From: Tolypocladium sp. Sup5 PDA-1 | Lineage: Eukaryota; Ascomycota; Sordariomycetes; Hypocreales; Ophiocordycipitaceae | DNA length: 64,000 nucleotides | Direction of reading: 5' to 3' | NCBI GenBank assembly: GCA_000750105.3 | Contig: JPHH03000072.1 | Coordinates: 91,852-155,851 of the forward strand | Shown: positions 1 to 9,662 of the stretch, in pieces | Layout of the letters: the number at the start of each line of letters is the position of its first letter | How positions within the stretch are numbered: the first letter of the stretch is position 1 | Notes under the pieces: generated by a model | Database searches by the model: none | The model's input: the letters and a program-made list of their open reading frames with translations, nothing else | What the model was told of the DNA's origin: nothing | Translations under genes and position numbers: made by a program

Positions 1-1
1 G

Positions 2-838
2 CTGGAGATCTCGGGCGGCACAAACGCCGCGTGGTCGCTGAGCTTCGAGTACTTTGACCAGGTCCTGATGCCCACGCTCGAGGAGCGCTTCGGCATCAGC
101 ATCGAGCGGGAGCTGAGGAGGCGGGGATGGAGCCTAGGGCCGCAGTCCAGGGGCAGCATCTGGCTCAGGGTTCATCCCGTGCCAGAGGCCCAGAAGCTGC
201 GGTACACGCCGCCGCCAAACTACACCTTCCCTGAGTCGTACGAAGTCAAGAGAATCGACGTGAGCATCATCGTTCCGAGAGCCTCACACGAAAAGCTTCA
301 GGGGGGGCTGGTCAAGGGCCTCGGTGTATTGTTCCCCGCCGCAGACGTCCACGTCAAGCTGTCTGGAGATTCGGGCGACGACGCGCGCTGGTCTATCCTC
401 CTCGTGGCGCACTCGGCGGCAGGCATTCGCTGGGCCAGGGACGTCCTGTGCTCGATGCCCAAGAGGACCAAGTCTCGCGACACTTTCATCACTCAGGTCT
501 CGAATTCCCTGTGCAAAGAGCTCTACGAGGAGGTGAGCCTGGGCGGCACTGTGGACGAGCATCTCCAGGACCAAGTCGTCTCGTTCCAGGCCCTCGCCGA
601 GGGTCTGTCGTCGCTCCCTCGAGGTGACCATCCGACAGAGGTAGGCGCTCTGACGGATGGCGTGGACGGCCTCGATATCAGCGACAGGAGAATGAGGAGA
701 GAAAAGACGCACGAGCCGTTTGGACACGGGTCTAGCCACACACAGACTGCGCGATGGGTTGCCAGCGAGCTGCTGCCTCATGTTGAGTTTTACAACAAGG
801 GCGACTTTGTCAAGGGCATTGGCTATTCGCTCTCATGA
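2..838 (+). CDS. RNA 3'-terminal phosphate cyclase (RtcA-like), 3' part
   Basis: The 5' end lies outside the window; the reading frame is open from base 2 to the TGA at 836-838 (278 codons visible). The start of the visible part reads ISGGTNAAWS..FEYFDQVLMPTLEERFGI, the glycine-rich segment and following helix of RNA 3'-phosphate cyclases. These enzymes use ATP to convert a 3'-phosphate into a 2',3'-cyclic phosphate. Near the C-terminus SSHTQTARWVASELLP holds a histidine (codon 736-738) in the position of the adenylated catalytic histidine of RtcA. The ribosome-biogenesis paralogue Rcl1 lacks this histidine, so a true cyclase is more likely than Rcl1; that is inference. The gene converges on the dioxygenase gene, with 69 bp between the two stop codons. 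Confidence 0.85.
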   Translation: MEISGGTNAAWSLSFEYFDQVLMPTLEERFGISIERELRRRGWSLGPQSRGSIWLRVHPVPEAQKLRYTPPPNYTFPESYEVKRIDVSIIVPRASHEKLQGGLVKGLGVLFPAADVHVKLSGDSGDDARWSILLVAHSAAGIRWARDVLCSMPKRTKSRDTFITQVSNSLCKELYEEVSLGGTVDEHLQDQVVSFQALAEGLSSLPRGDHPTEVGALTDGVDGLDISDRRMRREKTHEPFGHGSSHTQTARWVASELLPHVEFYNKGDFVKGIGYSLS

Positions 839-907
839 GCGTCGCCGGGGTAGATGTAAGTAAACCTAGGGGCAAATCTACCCCTGACACAAGGCTTCCA
901 CGTATAT

Positions 908-2085
908 TCACGGCCGAGGCAGATCTCCGAATCGATACTGCGCCCAGCCAAAGCTGCCCTCCTGCATCGTCCACGTCTGCCTCCCCCAGTCATCATACGC
1001 CGCCCCCGCCGCAATAAACAACGGCATCAGGTGGTCCATGAAGGGGTGGGCTTGCCTCGCGTCCGGCCTCCCGCACACCTCCGCCATCCTCTCCTCCCGC
1101 ACCGACGGATCAACCTCGACCGCCGCCTTGACCGCGTCATCGAAGCTCACGGCGTACGGCAGGGGCTCCGTGTTTCCCTCGGACATGACGCGCATGTCGC
1201 GCAGGTTGTGCACCGTCATGCCCGCGCCGATGATGACGACGCCCTCGTCGCGGAGGCGGGACACGGCGCGGCCGAGGGCGTAGTGGTCGCGTGGCGACTC
1301 GGACTTGAAGAGGGAGACTTGGACGAGGGGCACGCCCAGGGGGTTTGTCTGCGGGTCGAATGCTGGGTTCACGGTCAGCTGCTGTGGCTGTGTCACGCTG
1401 TGGTTGCGTGGGGATGTCTGCTGCTCTCACCGACGCTGAAGCCAGACCACACGCCGTGGTCCAGGCCGCGCTTCACGCCAAACGTCTGGATGCCGGCCTC
1501 GGATAGCATGACCATGATCTTGCTCGCCAGTTCGGGGCTGCCCTTGCTGGGGTACTGCGCTTTGTAGAAGTGGTCCGGGAAGCCATAGAAGCTGGTTGTG
1601 CTTGTCAATACACATTGCATTCGACTGCGCTCAGGCATGGGGCTCGTACTCGTAGATGAGGTCCGTTTGCTCCTCCTTATTAATGTAGACGGCGTCCTTG
1701 TCGCCCATCCAGTGGGCAGAAAACACCACGACAGCTTTCGGCTTCACCTTCTGGGTGATTTCTTGCCCGATTTGCTGGAGGACCGGATACACCGGGTGCT
1801 TGGTGTTGTACTGGACATCTGGCTGTGCGCAGCTTCAGTCAAGCGCCCGGCAGAGTGAAGTGACTCGTTTCAGATTCAAGAATAACTCACGCCTCCGTGG
1901 CTGAAGAAGTATACAGGCGTCCTTGATGCGGAAACAGCGGGATTGCCATGCCTGGGATATAGCCAGGGGATGCGAGTGCTCTCGGCGATGGCGCCGTTTG
2001 TGAGGGACCGAGACATGTATATCCCAGCGCCCGCAACGGCGAGTGAAAGCACAAACTTTGTGCGAGTAGAGAACCACGGCGCCAT
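908..2085 (-). CDS. LigB/DODA-type extradiol ring-cleavage dioxygenase
   Basis: Four exons: 1891-2085, 1650-1822, 1431-1591 and 908-1362. Introns of 68, 58 and 68 bp have GT..AG ends, and the spliced length is 984 nt (327 residues). Across the joins the protein reads FFSHGGPDVQYN, DLIYDFYGF and SGFSVAFDPQTN, all expected for class III (LigB-type) dioxygenases of the 4,5-DOPA dioxygenase group. Candidate metal and active-site histidines are in SHGG, FSAHWM, DHGVWSGF and MDHLMPL. The group opens aromatic catechol rings with non-haem metal and O2; the substrate here is unknown. The N-terminus has a hydrophobic stretch (FVLSLAVAGAGIYM) ahead of the domain that could be a membrane anchor or targeting signal. 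It is divergent from the ABC transporter, with about 446 bp shared upstream. Confidence 0.88.
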
Positions 2086-2531
2086 GCTAGAATGCCATAG
2101 ATGCGATTTAGGGGCACCTTAGTTACAGTCAACGTCGGCACGAGTGCAAAAGTGCTGCGAAGGATGTGCAGCACTTCTCTCATCGGATGATGTGCTCCAG
2201 CGCAGCAAGGCATGTTATTATTATTAAGCCTCCATAGCCCAGCCCCACACGCGCCCCGACTCTCCCACCTTCAACAGCTGCCGACCTCCACCTCCCCTCC
2301 CTACAGCTGTCAACCCGCGACGGGAACCCCCAAGCTCTAGGAAATACAAGAAGCCATGGACCCTGAAGCCTCCGTCCTGTTCCGATACTCTTGATCGTGT
2401 GCGCGCTTCTGCCGGGCCTCCCTTCTCGTCATCTGCCACGATGAGTCCCCTCACTGACCAGACGTACGGAGTAGCGCCCGTCGCAACGTGACGCCGTTGT
2501 CACAGCTCCCGAGCGACCCTTTCCAGGAGTC
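2086..2531. promoter_or_regulatory. Divergent intergenic region, dioxygenase / ABC transporter
   Basis: This 446 bp gap must hold the promoters of both flanking divergent genes. No clear TATA box was seen. It contains one copy of the GTACGGAGTA motif (2464-2473) that recurs in other intergenic regions of the window. Confidence 0.5.
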
Positions 2532-5500
2532 ATGCCTCTCCTGCGGTGCGACGGCCCTGCCTGGAGCGATGGGCGCGTCGCCAAGTGTGTCCAGCTCCAT
2601 GTCCTGGGCTTTCTGGTCCCGTCGGTCGTTTGTGCTGTCTCTGTGGCCTTCTTGGTTGTTCGCCTGACGTGGAATCGACTCCGCACCTCGCGAGACCTTG
2701 GATACAAGCTGCTCGCCTCGTCGGCGCAAGCTGTCGCGCCTTCAAACGGCTATGATGGTGATGAAGACGAGGCAGAGAGCCACGAGCCAGATGAATTGGG
2801 TGAATACGCAGGCTTCGCGACCTCCTCAAGCCAGCCCCGATTCATCACAGGAGGCCGTCGCTTGTCCACCACCATCGAAGGACTCGCCCTCGCGACCGAC
2901 ATGGCCCTCAACGTTGCGCTCATCATCCTCGCATCGCGGTCTGGCCACGACTATTCCCAGACCCCTTCGTCACTCGTCGCCATTCTGTCTTCCGCCTACA
3001 TGCTGTCATTGGTACTGTTACGCGCGTGGGTTGGCGAAGCCTCCCCCGGTCTGTTCTCTACCCTGAGGTCTCATTCCGTGGCCATATACTCTGTGCAATG
3101 GCTCTGTACTCTCGTCAGCGCTTACTCCATCGTTGTCGAGCAAGTCGGAATGCCGCATACAGAGGCGTCGCTGCTTCGAGTCGCCATCTTCACGATGCTC
3201 CTCCTGCTCCACGCGACCGCCTCCAGACGCTTGACAAAGCCTTTGTGCGATAATGACATGGATCTGTTTGCCCAGCCCGCGCCCGAAGAAACCGCAAGCC
3301 TCGCGTCCCGCTTGACGCTGTCCTGGGTAGCCAGTCTCGTCTGGCAGGGGTATAGCACAACCCTCGAGTCTCACGATCTGTGGGATCTCTCGCGAGATCA
3401 AAAGTCCGCGAAACTTGCGCCGTCTTTCCGGGAGATGGCTTCTGCGACTGTGCCGCTTCTCCGAAGACTTTTCAAGTACTTCAAGGGGGGGATTCTACTG
3501 CAGGGATGTTGGGCAGCCCTCATGAGCGTGATGCTCTACATTCCGGCGCAGCTGCTCCGCGGCATTCTCAGATACATCGAGTCGCCAGCCACGATGCGAG
3601 CGAGCACAGCCTGGCTCTTCATCGTCGGGCTCCTCGTCTCAGGCCTCTTGACAGGTCTCGCAGACGCGCAGTGCGAATGGACTGGTCTCAAGGTCGGCGC
3701 CAAGCTCAAGGGCATCCTCATCGGCGAAATCTACGCCAAAACCTTGCGACGCAAGATGACGCCCGCGCCTCCCAAGGGCAAAAGCCCAGACGACTCCACG
3801 AAGCAGCATACAGCGCAGCACGCCAGCGACGGCTCCGTCCTCAATCTCATGGCGGTTGACGTGGCCATTGTCACCGATGTCAGCGCATACCTGCACCTCC
3901 TCTGGGTCAGCGTCCCCGGGCAAGTTATCATCGCGACGTGCATGCTGTACAGCATCCTGGGCGTCAGCGGCATCTTCGGCGTCATGTTCATGGTTGCGCT
4001 GCTTCCTGTGTACGCCTTCCTGTCGAAACGCCAAGCAGGGGCACAGCACCAGGCTCTGGGAGCTGCAGACACCCGTGTGCAAACGACCACGGAGCTCATC
4101 TCCAGCGTTCGCCTCATCAAGTACTACGCGTGGGAGGCGTGCTTCCAGCGGCGCGTCTCCAAGCTGCGGCAGGAAGAACTCAAGAAACTGCGTTCGCGGT
4201 TTATATGGTGGTCCGCCTCCATGACGGCATGCTACTCGATGCCGCTGATCATTACGATCGTGACGCTGTTCTTCTATACCGTCGTCGCAGGAAACCCGCT
4301 CAAGGCATCGGTTGCCTTTCCCGCGCTGGCCGTCTTTGCCGTGCTGCGCGTGCCGCTGGACAGAGTCTCTGATATGCTATCAATCGTCCTCCAGGCTCAT
4401 GTGTCCATTGTTAGGATCAACAAGTTCTTGGACGAGAGCGAAACAGACAAATACCTCCAGCTGTCCCCGTCGCAAGACGACACAATCGGCTTCGAAGGCG
4501 ACACGATCGGTTTTGAAGGCGCCACATTCAAGTGGTTGGGGGACGACCCGAAGCGAAGCCACAACGAAACCGACCCCCTTCTGGACCCTCCGCCTCCGTT
4601 CCGCCTCCGCAATCTTCGGATCAAGTTCTTCTCTGGGGGGTTAAACGTCGTTATTGGGCACAGCGGCGCAGGAAAATCTTCTCTGCTACTCGCACTGCTG
4701 GGAGAGATGGAGCTGCTGAATGGGCGCGTTCACCTGCCTTTGGACGAAGTGTGCGAACCACGCCGCTTCGCGGGCCATCCATTCAGTCTGTCTAAGACGG
4801 CAGCATATTGTCCGCAGGTGCCGTGGATTCAGAACAAGACCGTCCGAGCAAACATCATGTTTGGCCTCCCCTTCGACTACCAGCGGTACAAGGCCATCCT
4901 TCACGCCGTCGCCTTGATACCAGATCTGCCTACGCTACACAGGGGCGATCTGACACTAGCGGGAGAGAACGGCGCCTGTCTCTCTGTGGGCCAGAGGCAG
5001 CGAGTCGCGCTGGCCAGGGCCCTTTACAGCCGTGCCGAGTACGTCCTCCTGGATGACTGCCTCAGCGCTCTTGATGCTGCGACTGCGAAGCATGTCTTTG
5101 TCCACGGAATTAGGGGGCCGCTTATGGACGGGCGGACTTGCATTCTCGCCACGCACCAGGTCCGGCTGGTGATTCCGTACTGCGATCACGCCATCTCCCT
5201 GGAAGATGGAAAGATTAGGGCTCAAGGCACGCCCGCGGCGCTTGTCGCTGCGCGTGTCCTCTCGACCGATATCCTGACGAATGCCGAGGACTTATTCGGC
5301 GCTTCCGACTCGGAGAGCGTGGCACACACGAATGATAATCAGGAGTCTGATGATCGATTTCTACACAAAAACTTCTCCAGGGCGCCGACGTCGAAAGACA
5401 AAGAGACTAGCCGCGACTACGAGGAGGACAAGTTCACCGGTGCAGTCAGCTGGCCTGCCGTCAAGCTGTACATGTCGTCCATGGGCCGGTTCCCCTACTG

Positions 5501-7202
5501 GCTGGTGATTCTGTGCGCGTTTGCTTCTCAGCAGGTTATGGCCCTCGGACTGAACCTCTGGATCAAAGAGTGGGCGCGACAGGATGGCGTTTCAAGCCCA
5601 GAGCAGGGGTACTATCTCGGCATCTACGCTGCCATGGCGGCCGCGTTCGTTCTTCTCTCCTTTTCACGAGACGCGATTACGTTTTACGGTTCCATGAGGG
5701 CGTCCAAGAGCATCCACGAGCGCTTCTTGTCCTCGATATTCCACGCCAAGTTCCGCTTCTTCGACCGCACTCCGATCGGCCAAATCACGAATCGCTTCGC
5801 CAATGACATCCAGACCATGGACCAGGAGCTGTCGCCATATTGTGTCAGTGCGCTCCAGATCCTGGCCAACCTCGTCATGGTGATTACGCTCATCTCGGCC
5901 ATCCTGCCGGCCTTCCTGCTGGTTGCGGTGGTCATCTGCCTGGCTTATGCGGCCATCGGCGCCTTGTACATCAGCTCGGCACGGGACCTTAAGCGCATCA
6001 CGGCTGTTGAGCGATCACCCCTGTACCAGCACTTTGGGGAAACGCTTTCGGGGAACGTGAGCATCCGTGCCTATGGACAGGTGGCGACGTTTACTGAGCA
6101 GGGCTACGACTTGACGGACAACTACAACCGGCCGAATATTCTCCTTGGCGCCAGCAGGGAGTGGCTGACATTTCGCGTCACCTGTCTAAGTGCAGCCATA
6201 TCGTTTATGACGGGGGCGTTTGTACTCTGGGGCAGAGACGCTATCAGTGTCGGAGCAGCCGGTCTGGTACTCACCTATGCGATGACATTTACGGAGAATG
6301 TCTTGTTCTTTGTCCAGCTCTACGCCCTAGGTCAGCAGAGTTTCAACTCGGTGGAACGCATCAAGGAGTACATGGACGTTGAACAGGAGCCAGCGGAGCC
6401 GGTCAAGGAACTGCCAGAACCGACATACTCCTGGCCCCAGCGAGGGAATATCCGTTTCCGCAACTTTGCCACGCGTTACGGGCCGGATCAGGAGCCTGTG
6501 TTGAACCACCTTGATCTCGAGATTGAAAGAGGCCGACGCGTCGCCATCGTGGGACGAACGGGCGCCGGCAAGAGTACTCTGGGGATGGCGCTGATCCGGG
6601 GGCTAGAAGCATCAGAGGGGCTGATTGAGCTCGATAGTATCGACATTGCGTCTCTCAGGCTCGACGTGCTTCGTCGGTTGGTGACGGTCATACCGCAGGA
6701 CCCGATCATGTTCAAGGGCAGTCTCCGCGAGAACCTCGACCCCGAGGTGCGGTACTCGGACGCGGAGATACATGAGGTCCTGCAAAGCGTCCGCCTGTCG
6801 CGCGTCCTGCCCTCGCTCGACCTGGACGGCCCCGTGCCGGCGCTCTCCCAGGGCCAGCGCCAGCTCGTCTGCATCGCGCGCGCCCTCTTGCGCAAGTCGC
6901 TCGTGCTCGTGCTCGACGAGGCCACCGCGTCCATCGACCCCGAAACCGACCAGCTCATCCAGACGACCCTACGCGATAGCATCGCCGCGGGGACGACGGT
7001 CATGACCATCGCGCACCGCCTGCCCGCCATCGCCGACTACGACCGCGTCGTCGTCCTGGCCGCCGGGCGCGTCGTCGAGGACGGGCCGCCGGGGGAGCTG
7101 CTGGAGAAGGACGAGGAGGACGGGGACGCCGTCTTCAGGAACATGTGCGTCCAGTCGGGCGAGGTGCAGCTCGTCGAGCGCCTCGCAGGCCTGAGGAGGT
7201 AG
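2532..7202 (+). CDS. ABCC/MRP-type ABC transporter (full-length, with TMD0)
   Basis: An uninterrupted 1556-residue ORF with the layout TMD0-TMD1-NBD1-TMD2-NBD2 of the multidrug-resistance-protein subfamily; yeast relatives are Ycf1, Bpt1 and Ybt1. NBD1 has Walker A GHSGAGKSS (about residue 708), signature LSVGQRQR, Walker B YVLLDD and H-loop THQ. NBD2 has Walker A GRTGAGKST (about residue 1341), signature LSQGQRQ, Walker B LVLDEATAS and H-loop AHR. The Asp in place of the catalytic Glu in NBD1 is normal for ABCC. The Val in place of the second Gly of LSGGQ in NBD1 is less usual. Such proteins pump glutathione conjugates, bile acids or drugs, often into the vacuole. The substrate cannot be told, and the lack of introns is notable for a gene of this size. 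Confidence 0.93.
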   Translation: MPLLRCDGPAWSDGRVAKCVQLHVLGFLVPSVVCAVSVAFLVVRLTWNRLRTSRDLGYKLLASSAQAVAPSNGYDGDEDEAESHEPDELGEYAGFATSSSQPRFITGGRRLSTTIEGLALATDMALNVALIILASRSGHDYSQTPSSLVAILSSAYMLSLVLLRAWVGEASPGLFSTLRSHSVAIYSVQWLCTLVSAYSIVVEQVGMPHTEASLLRVAIFTMLLLLHATASRRLTKPLCDNDMDLFAQPAPEETASLASRLTLSWVASLVWQGYSTTLESHDLWDLSRDQKSAKLAPSFREMASATVPLLRRLFKYFKGGILLQGCWAALMSVMLYIPAQLLRGILRYIESPATMRASTAWLFIVGLLVSGLLTGLADAQCEWTGLKVGAKLKGILIGEIYAKTLRRKMTPAPPKGKSPDDSTKQHTAQHASDGSVLNLMAVDVAIVTDVSAYLHLLWVSVPGQVIIATCMLYSILGVSGIFGVMFMVALLPVYAFLSKRQAGAQHQALGAADTRVQTTTELISSVRLIKYYAWEACFQRRVSKLRQEELKKLRSRFIWWSASMTACYSMPLIITIVTLFFYTVVAGNPLKASVAFPALAVFAVLRVPLDRVSDMLSIVLQAHVSIVRINKFLDESETDKYLQLSPSQDDTIGFEGDTIGFEGATFKWLGDDPKRSHNETDPLLDPPPPFRLRNLRIKFFSGGLNVVIGHSGAGKSSLLLALLGEMELLNGRVHLPLDEVCEPRRFAGHPFSLSKTAAYCPQVPWIQNKTVRANIMFGLPFDYQRYKAILHAVALIPDLPTLHRGDLTLAGENGACLSVGQRQRVALARALYSRAEYVLLDDCLSALDAATAKHVFVHGIRGPLMDGRTCILATHQVRLVIPYCDHAISLEDGKIRAQGTPAALVAARVLSTDILTNAEDLFGASDSESVAHTNDNQESDDRFLHKNFSRAPTSKDKETSRDYEEDKFTGAVSWPAVKLYMSSMGRFPYWLVILCAFASQQVMALGLNLWIKEWARQDGVSSPEQGYYLGIYAAMAAAFVLLSFSRDAITFYGSMRASKSIHERFLSSIFHAKFRFFDRTPIGQITNRFANDIQTMDQELSPYCVSALQILANLVMVITLISAILPAFLLVAVVICLAYAAIGALYISSARDLKRITAVERSPLYQHFGETLSGNVSIRAYGQVATFTEQGYDLTDNYNRPNILLGASREWLTFRVTCLSAAISFMTGAFVLWGRDAISVGAAGLVLTYAMTFTENVLFFVQLYALGQQSFNSVERIKEYMDVEQEPAEPVKELPEPTYSWPQRGNIRFRNFATRYGPDQEPVLNHLDLEIERGRRVAIVGRTGAGKSTLGMALIRGLEASEGLIELDSIDIASLRLDVLRRLVTVIPQDPIMFKGSLRENLDPEVRYSDAEIHEVLQSVRLSRVLPSLDLDGPVPALSQGQRQLVCIARALLRKSLVLVLDEATASIDPETDQLIQTTLRDSIAAGTTVMTIAHRLPAIADYDRVVVLAAGRVVEDGPPGELLEKDEEDGDAVFRNMCVQSGEVQLVERLAGLRR

Positions 7203-7847
7203 TGGATCCTCGGCCTGTACCGCGACCCGCCCCTGGGAGTGTGGTCCGGGACGCAGGGGAATAGGATCCTGGAAGTGCACAACAGGAGCAGGTACGCGTA
7301 TGGCCTCGAGGGGATGATATGAGGGTCATTTGCGGTGGGACATCTGGATACCCCGTTCAAGTGCTGAACCGAGGGGTTGGAAGCCGAGACAGCTGGGATA
7401 ATGGATAATGGGATAGTCGGGGAAATGTTGGAGTAGCTGTACAATTTACGACACAACGAATGACGAGGAATGTCGATCAATGCAAGGAAAACGCCAATTC
7501 GTTCACTCGCCTTGAATTGATTGACAAAGACAAAAAGCACCGATGCTGTTGTCGATGAAAGACTAATAATATGCCAAGAACAGTGTTCGTCGCCACATCG
7601 GGAGGTCGGAGAAACCAAACTCCACTCCACCCGCGGTTGTTGCCGTGCCAGGAAATTTATCCAGAAAGTCACCTCCAGCAGCTCAGCTCAGCAGCCTCAG
7701 CTCCATCACCACCACGAGCTCCAGCATCCGGACCAGCACCGCCGCAGCGCGCATTCCATCCCCGGCCTCGGTCCCTGCCATCTCTCCCGAGGGTGCAGCG
7801 CCTCTCCCTCTCCCTCTCTCTCCTCGTCCTTCTCGCCGCCCGCAGCC
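7203..7847. other. Intergenic, ABC transporter 3' side / nucleoporin promoter
   Basis: No gene seen. The part just before the nucleoporin start (about 7680-7845) is rich in CT and CA runs, a common feature of fungal 5' leaders. Confidence 0.4.
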
Positions 7848-9230
7848 ATGGCGCCTCTCATCCTCCACAATGTGCCCGACGACGAGTGCTACATCGGCGA
7901 CGACGGCGTCAAGCGGCCCTACGCCATGATCTTCAACCAGTGCGCTTCCTTCCTTCTCCATCCTCAGTCCGTTGCTGCTTAGGGTTGGCTGACCGTGAGA
8001 CTCCCCAGACACGACGGCCACGCCGGCACCGCGCGGTCACGACGCAGCGTCGCCGAGTCGGGCTCCTTTGGCAAATCCACGCGCCGCTCCCGCTCACGAA
8101 CCGGCACGCCCGCGCGCGGCGCCCGCGAGAACCCGACGCTCGCCGCCGCAGACCGGCTCTTCGGCGACTGGGTCTCCAACCAGGCCGCGCCCCCGCTGCA
8201 GCGCAAGAACAGCAGCAGCGGCAGCCAGCAGCAGCAGAACCAGGGCCAGAGCCCAGACGACGCCGCGCCCCAGCGCATCCCCAAGTCGCACCCCGTCGAG
8301 ATGGTCCTCCGCGGCTACCGCGCCGCGTCGCAGCAGTACGCCGCCCTCGCGCACTACGAGGCCCTCGCGGGGGTCATCCTCGAGGACTACCCGCGCGACC
8401 CGCCCGTCACGCAGCGCCGCTACAAGTCGGGGCTGCGCGATCCGGCCTTCACGCGCCGCCGCGCGCTGGGCCCCGAGGAGCGCGCGCTCGTGAACCGCGC
8501 CGACGGCGGCGAGCACTGGGTCAAGGTGACGTTTGAGAGCGCCGAGGCGGCGAGCGCGGCCGTCTACGCGAGCCCCCAGCGCGTGCTGGGCTACCTGGTG
8601 TTTGCGGAGCCGTACCGCGGGATACCGCCCGCCAGGGACGAGGCCTGCCCGGACGTGGACAGCCTCGAGGCCGAGCACGAGCGGTCGCACAGCATGCCCG
8701 CCGCTGCTGTTGGCGGCGGCAGCACGCCTCGCAGGAAGAGCGTGGGCAACGGCGGCGGAATGCCGACCATGTTCAAGAGCCGCCTCCTCGACCTCTCGCC
8801 GCCCGACTCGCGGACCTCGAGCCAGACCATGGACACGGCGACCATGTCCCCCTCGCACGCGTCCTCCGCCACCATAACAGAGCTGGCCGCCTTCCCGACG
8901 ACGACGACGACGACCTCGAGCGCCGAGCCCCTGGAGATGCAAGCCGAGGACAGCATCTTCTGCCGCCGCATCCCCACGGCCCGCCGCGCGCGCCTCCTGC
9001 CCGCCGAGCAGGCCCTCCTCCCGCAGCAGTCGGTCCTGCAGCGCTTCGTCGGCGCCATCCCCTTCATCAAGTGGTTCAGCGGCAGCATGATCGGCAACGA
9101 GGTCCCGCGCACCGAGACGGGCGACTTCGACTGGGGCCGCGCGAGCCTCTACTGGAAGATCATCTGGTGGCTCGATGCCACGTTTGGGCTGTTCAAGGGC
9201 GACGTGTACAACATGGACAAGGACGACTAG
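7848..9230 (+). CDS. Nup35/Nup53-family nucleoporin
   Basis: Two exons, 7848-7939 and 8009-9230, split by a 69 bp intron with donor GTGCGC and acceptor CCCCAG. The spliced product has 437 residues and the join reads MIFNQHDGHAGT. A short conserved N-terminus (MAPLILHNVPDDECYIG) is followed by a Ser/Arg/Gln-rich linker. A region around WVKVTFESAEAASAAV...VLGYLVFAEPYRGIPP resembles the RRM-like fold of Nup35/Nup53 proteins. The C-terminus (ASLYWKIIWWLDATFGLFKG) is an aromatic amphipathic helix like the membrane-binding tail of Nup53/Nup59. These proteins link the pore membrane to inner-ring nucleoporins. Assignment rests on the layout and the two motifs, not on an alignment. The Arg/Ser-rich N-terminal part is typical low-complexity sequence. 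Confidence 0.72.
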
Positions 9231-9662
9231 GGAACTGACTGAGCATTCATTGTGCGTATTGTCATGTTGTCCCGAGCGATTCACGAGTTTGACGAGCGGC
9301 GCGAAAGGGGTTGCCGCGGCAGGCCAGGATATTTTCGACGGTATACTTTCACATGGAACGGCGTTGGGGGGCGTCCTAGACATTTTGCAAGGTCAGCGGG
9401 AGAGGCTGCAACAAAGCCCCAAGGCTGGGCCGAGTTTAGTTGTTCATCAAGCTGGGCCCGCTACAAGAAATGCTGTACATGGCTCGAGCGACGCACAAGG
9501 TATCTATCCAATACAAAAAGACAAAGGGGGCAGGCAATCAAATGGCCCCCGAACCAACCAACAAGAGTGTCCGTCTGCCAAGAGAAACGTGAAGGAGAAA
9601 ACAGGCTATCAATACCGCCACGCACCAGTGGTCAAACGCCGGACAAAGTGTTGATACAAGTT
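9231..9662. other. Intergenic between convergent genes
   Basis: A 432 bp stretch between the stops of two convergent genes, presumably their 3' UTRs. No gene, repeat or clear polyadenylation signal was recognised. Confidence 0.4.

Noticed and set aside
8094..9383. 429-codon open frame on the minus strand over the nucleoporin gene
   Set aside because: It is the mirror of a G/C-ending coding strand, has an Ala/Gly/Arg-rich composition without domains, and the plus-strand gene is well supported.
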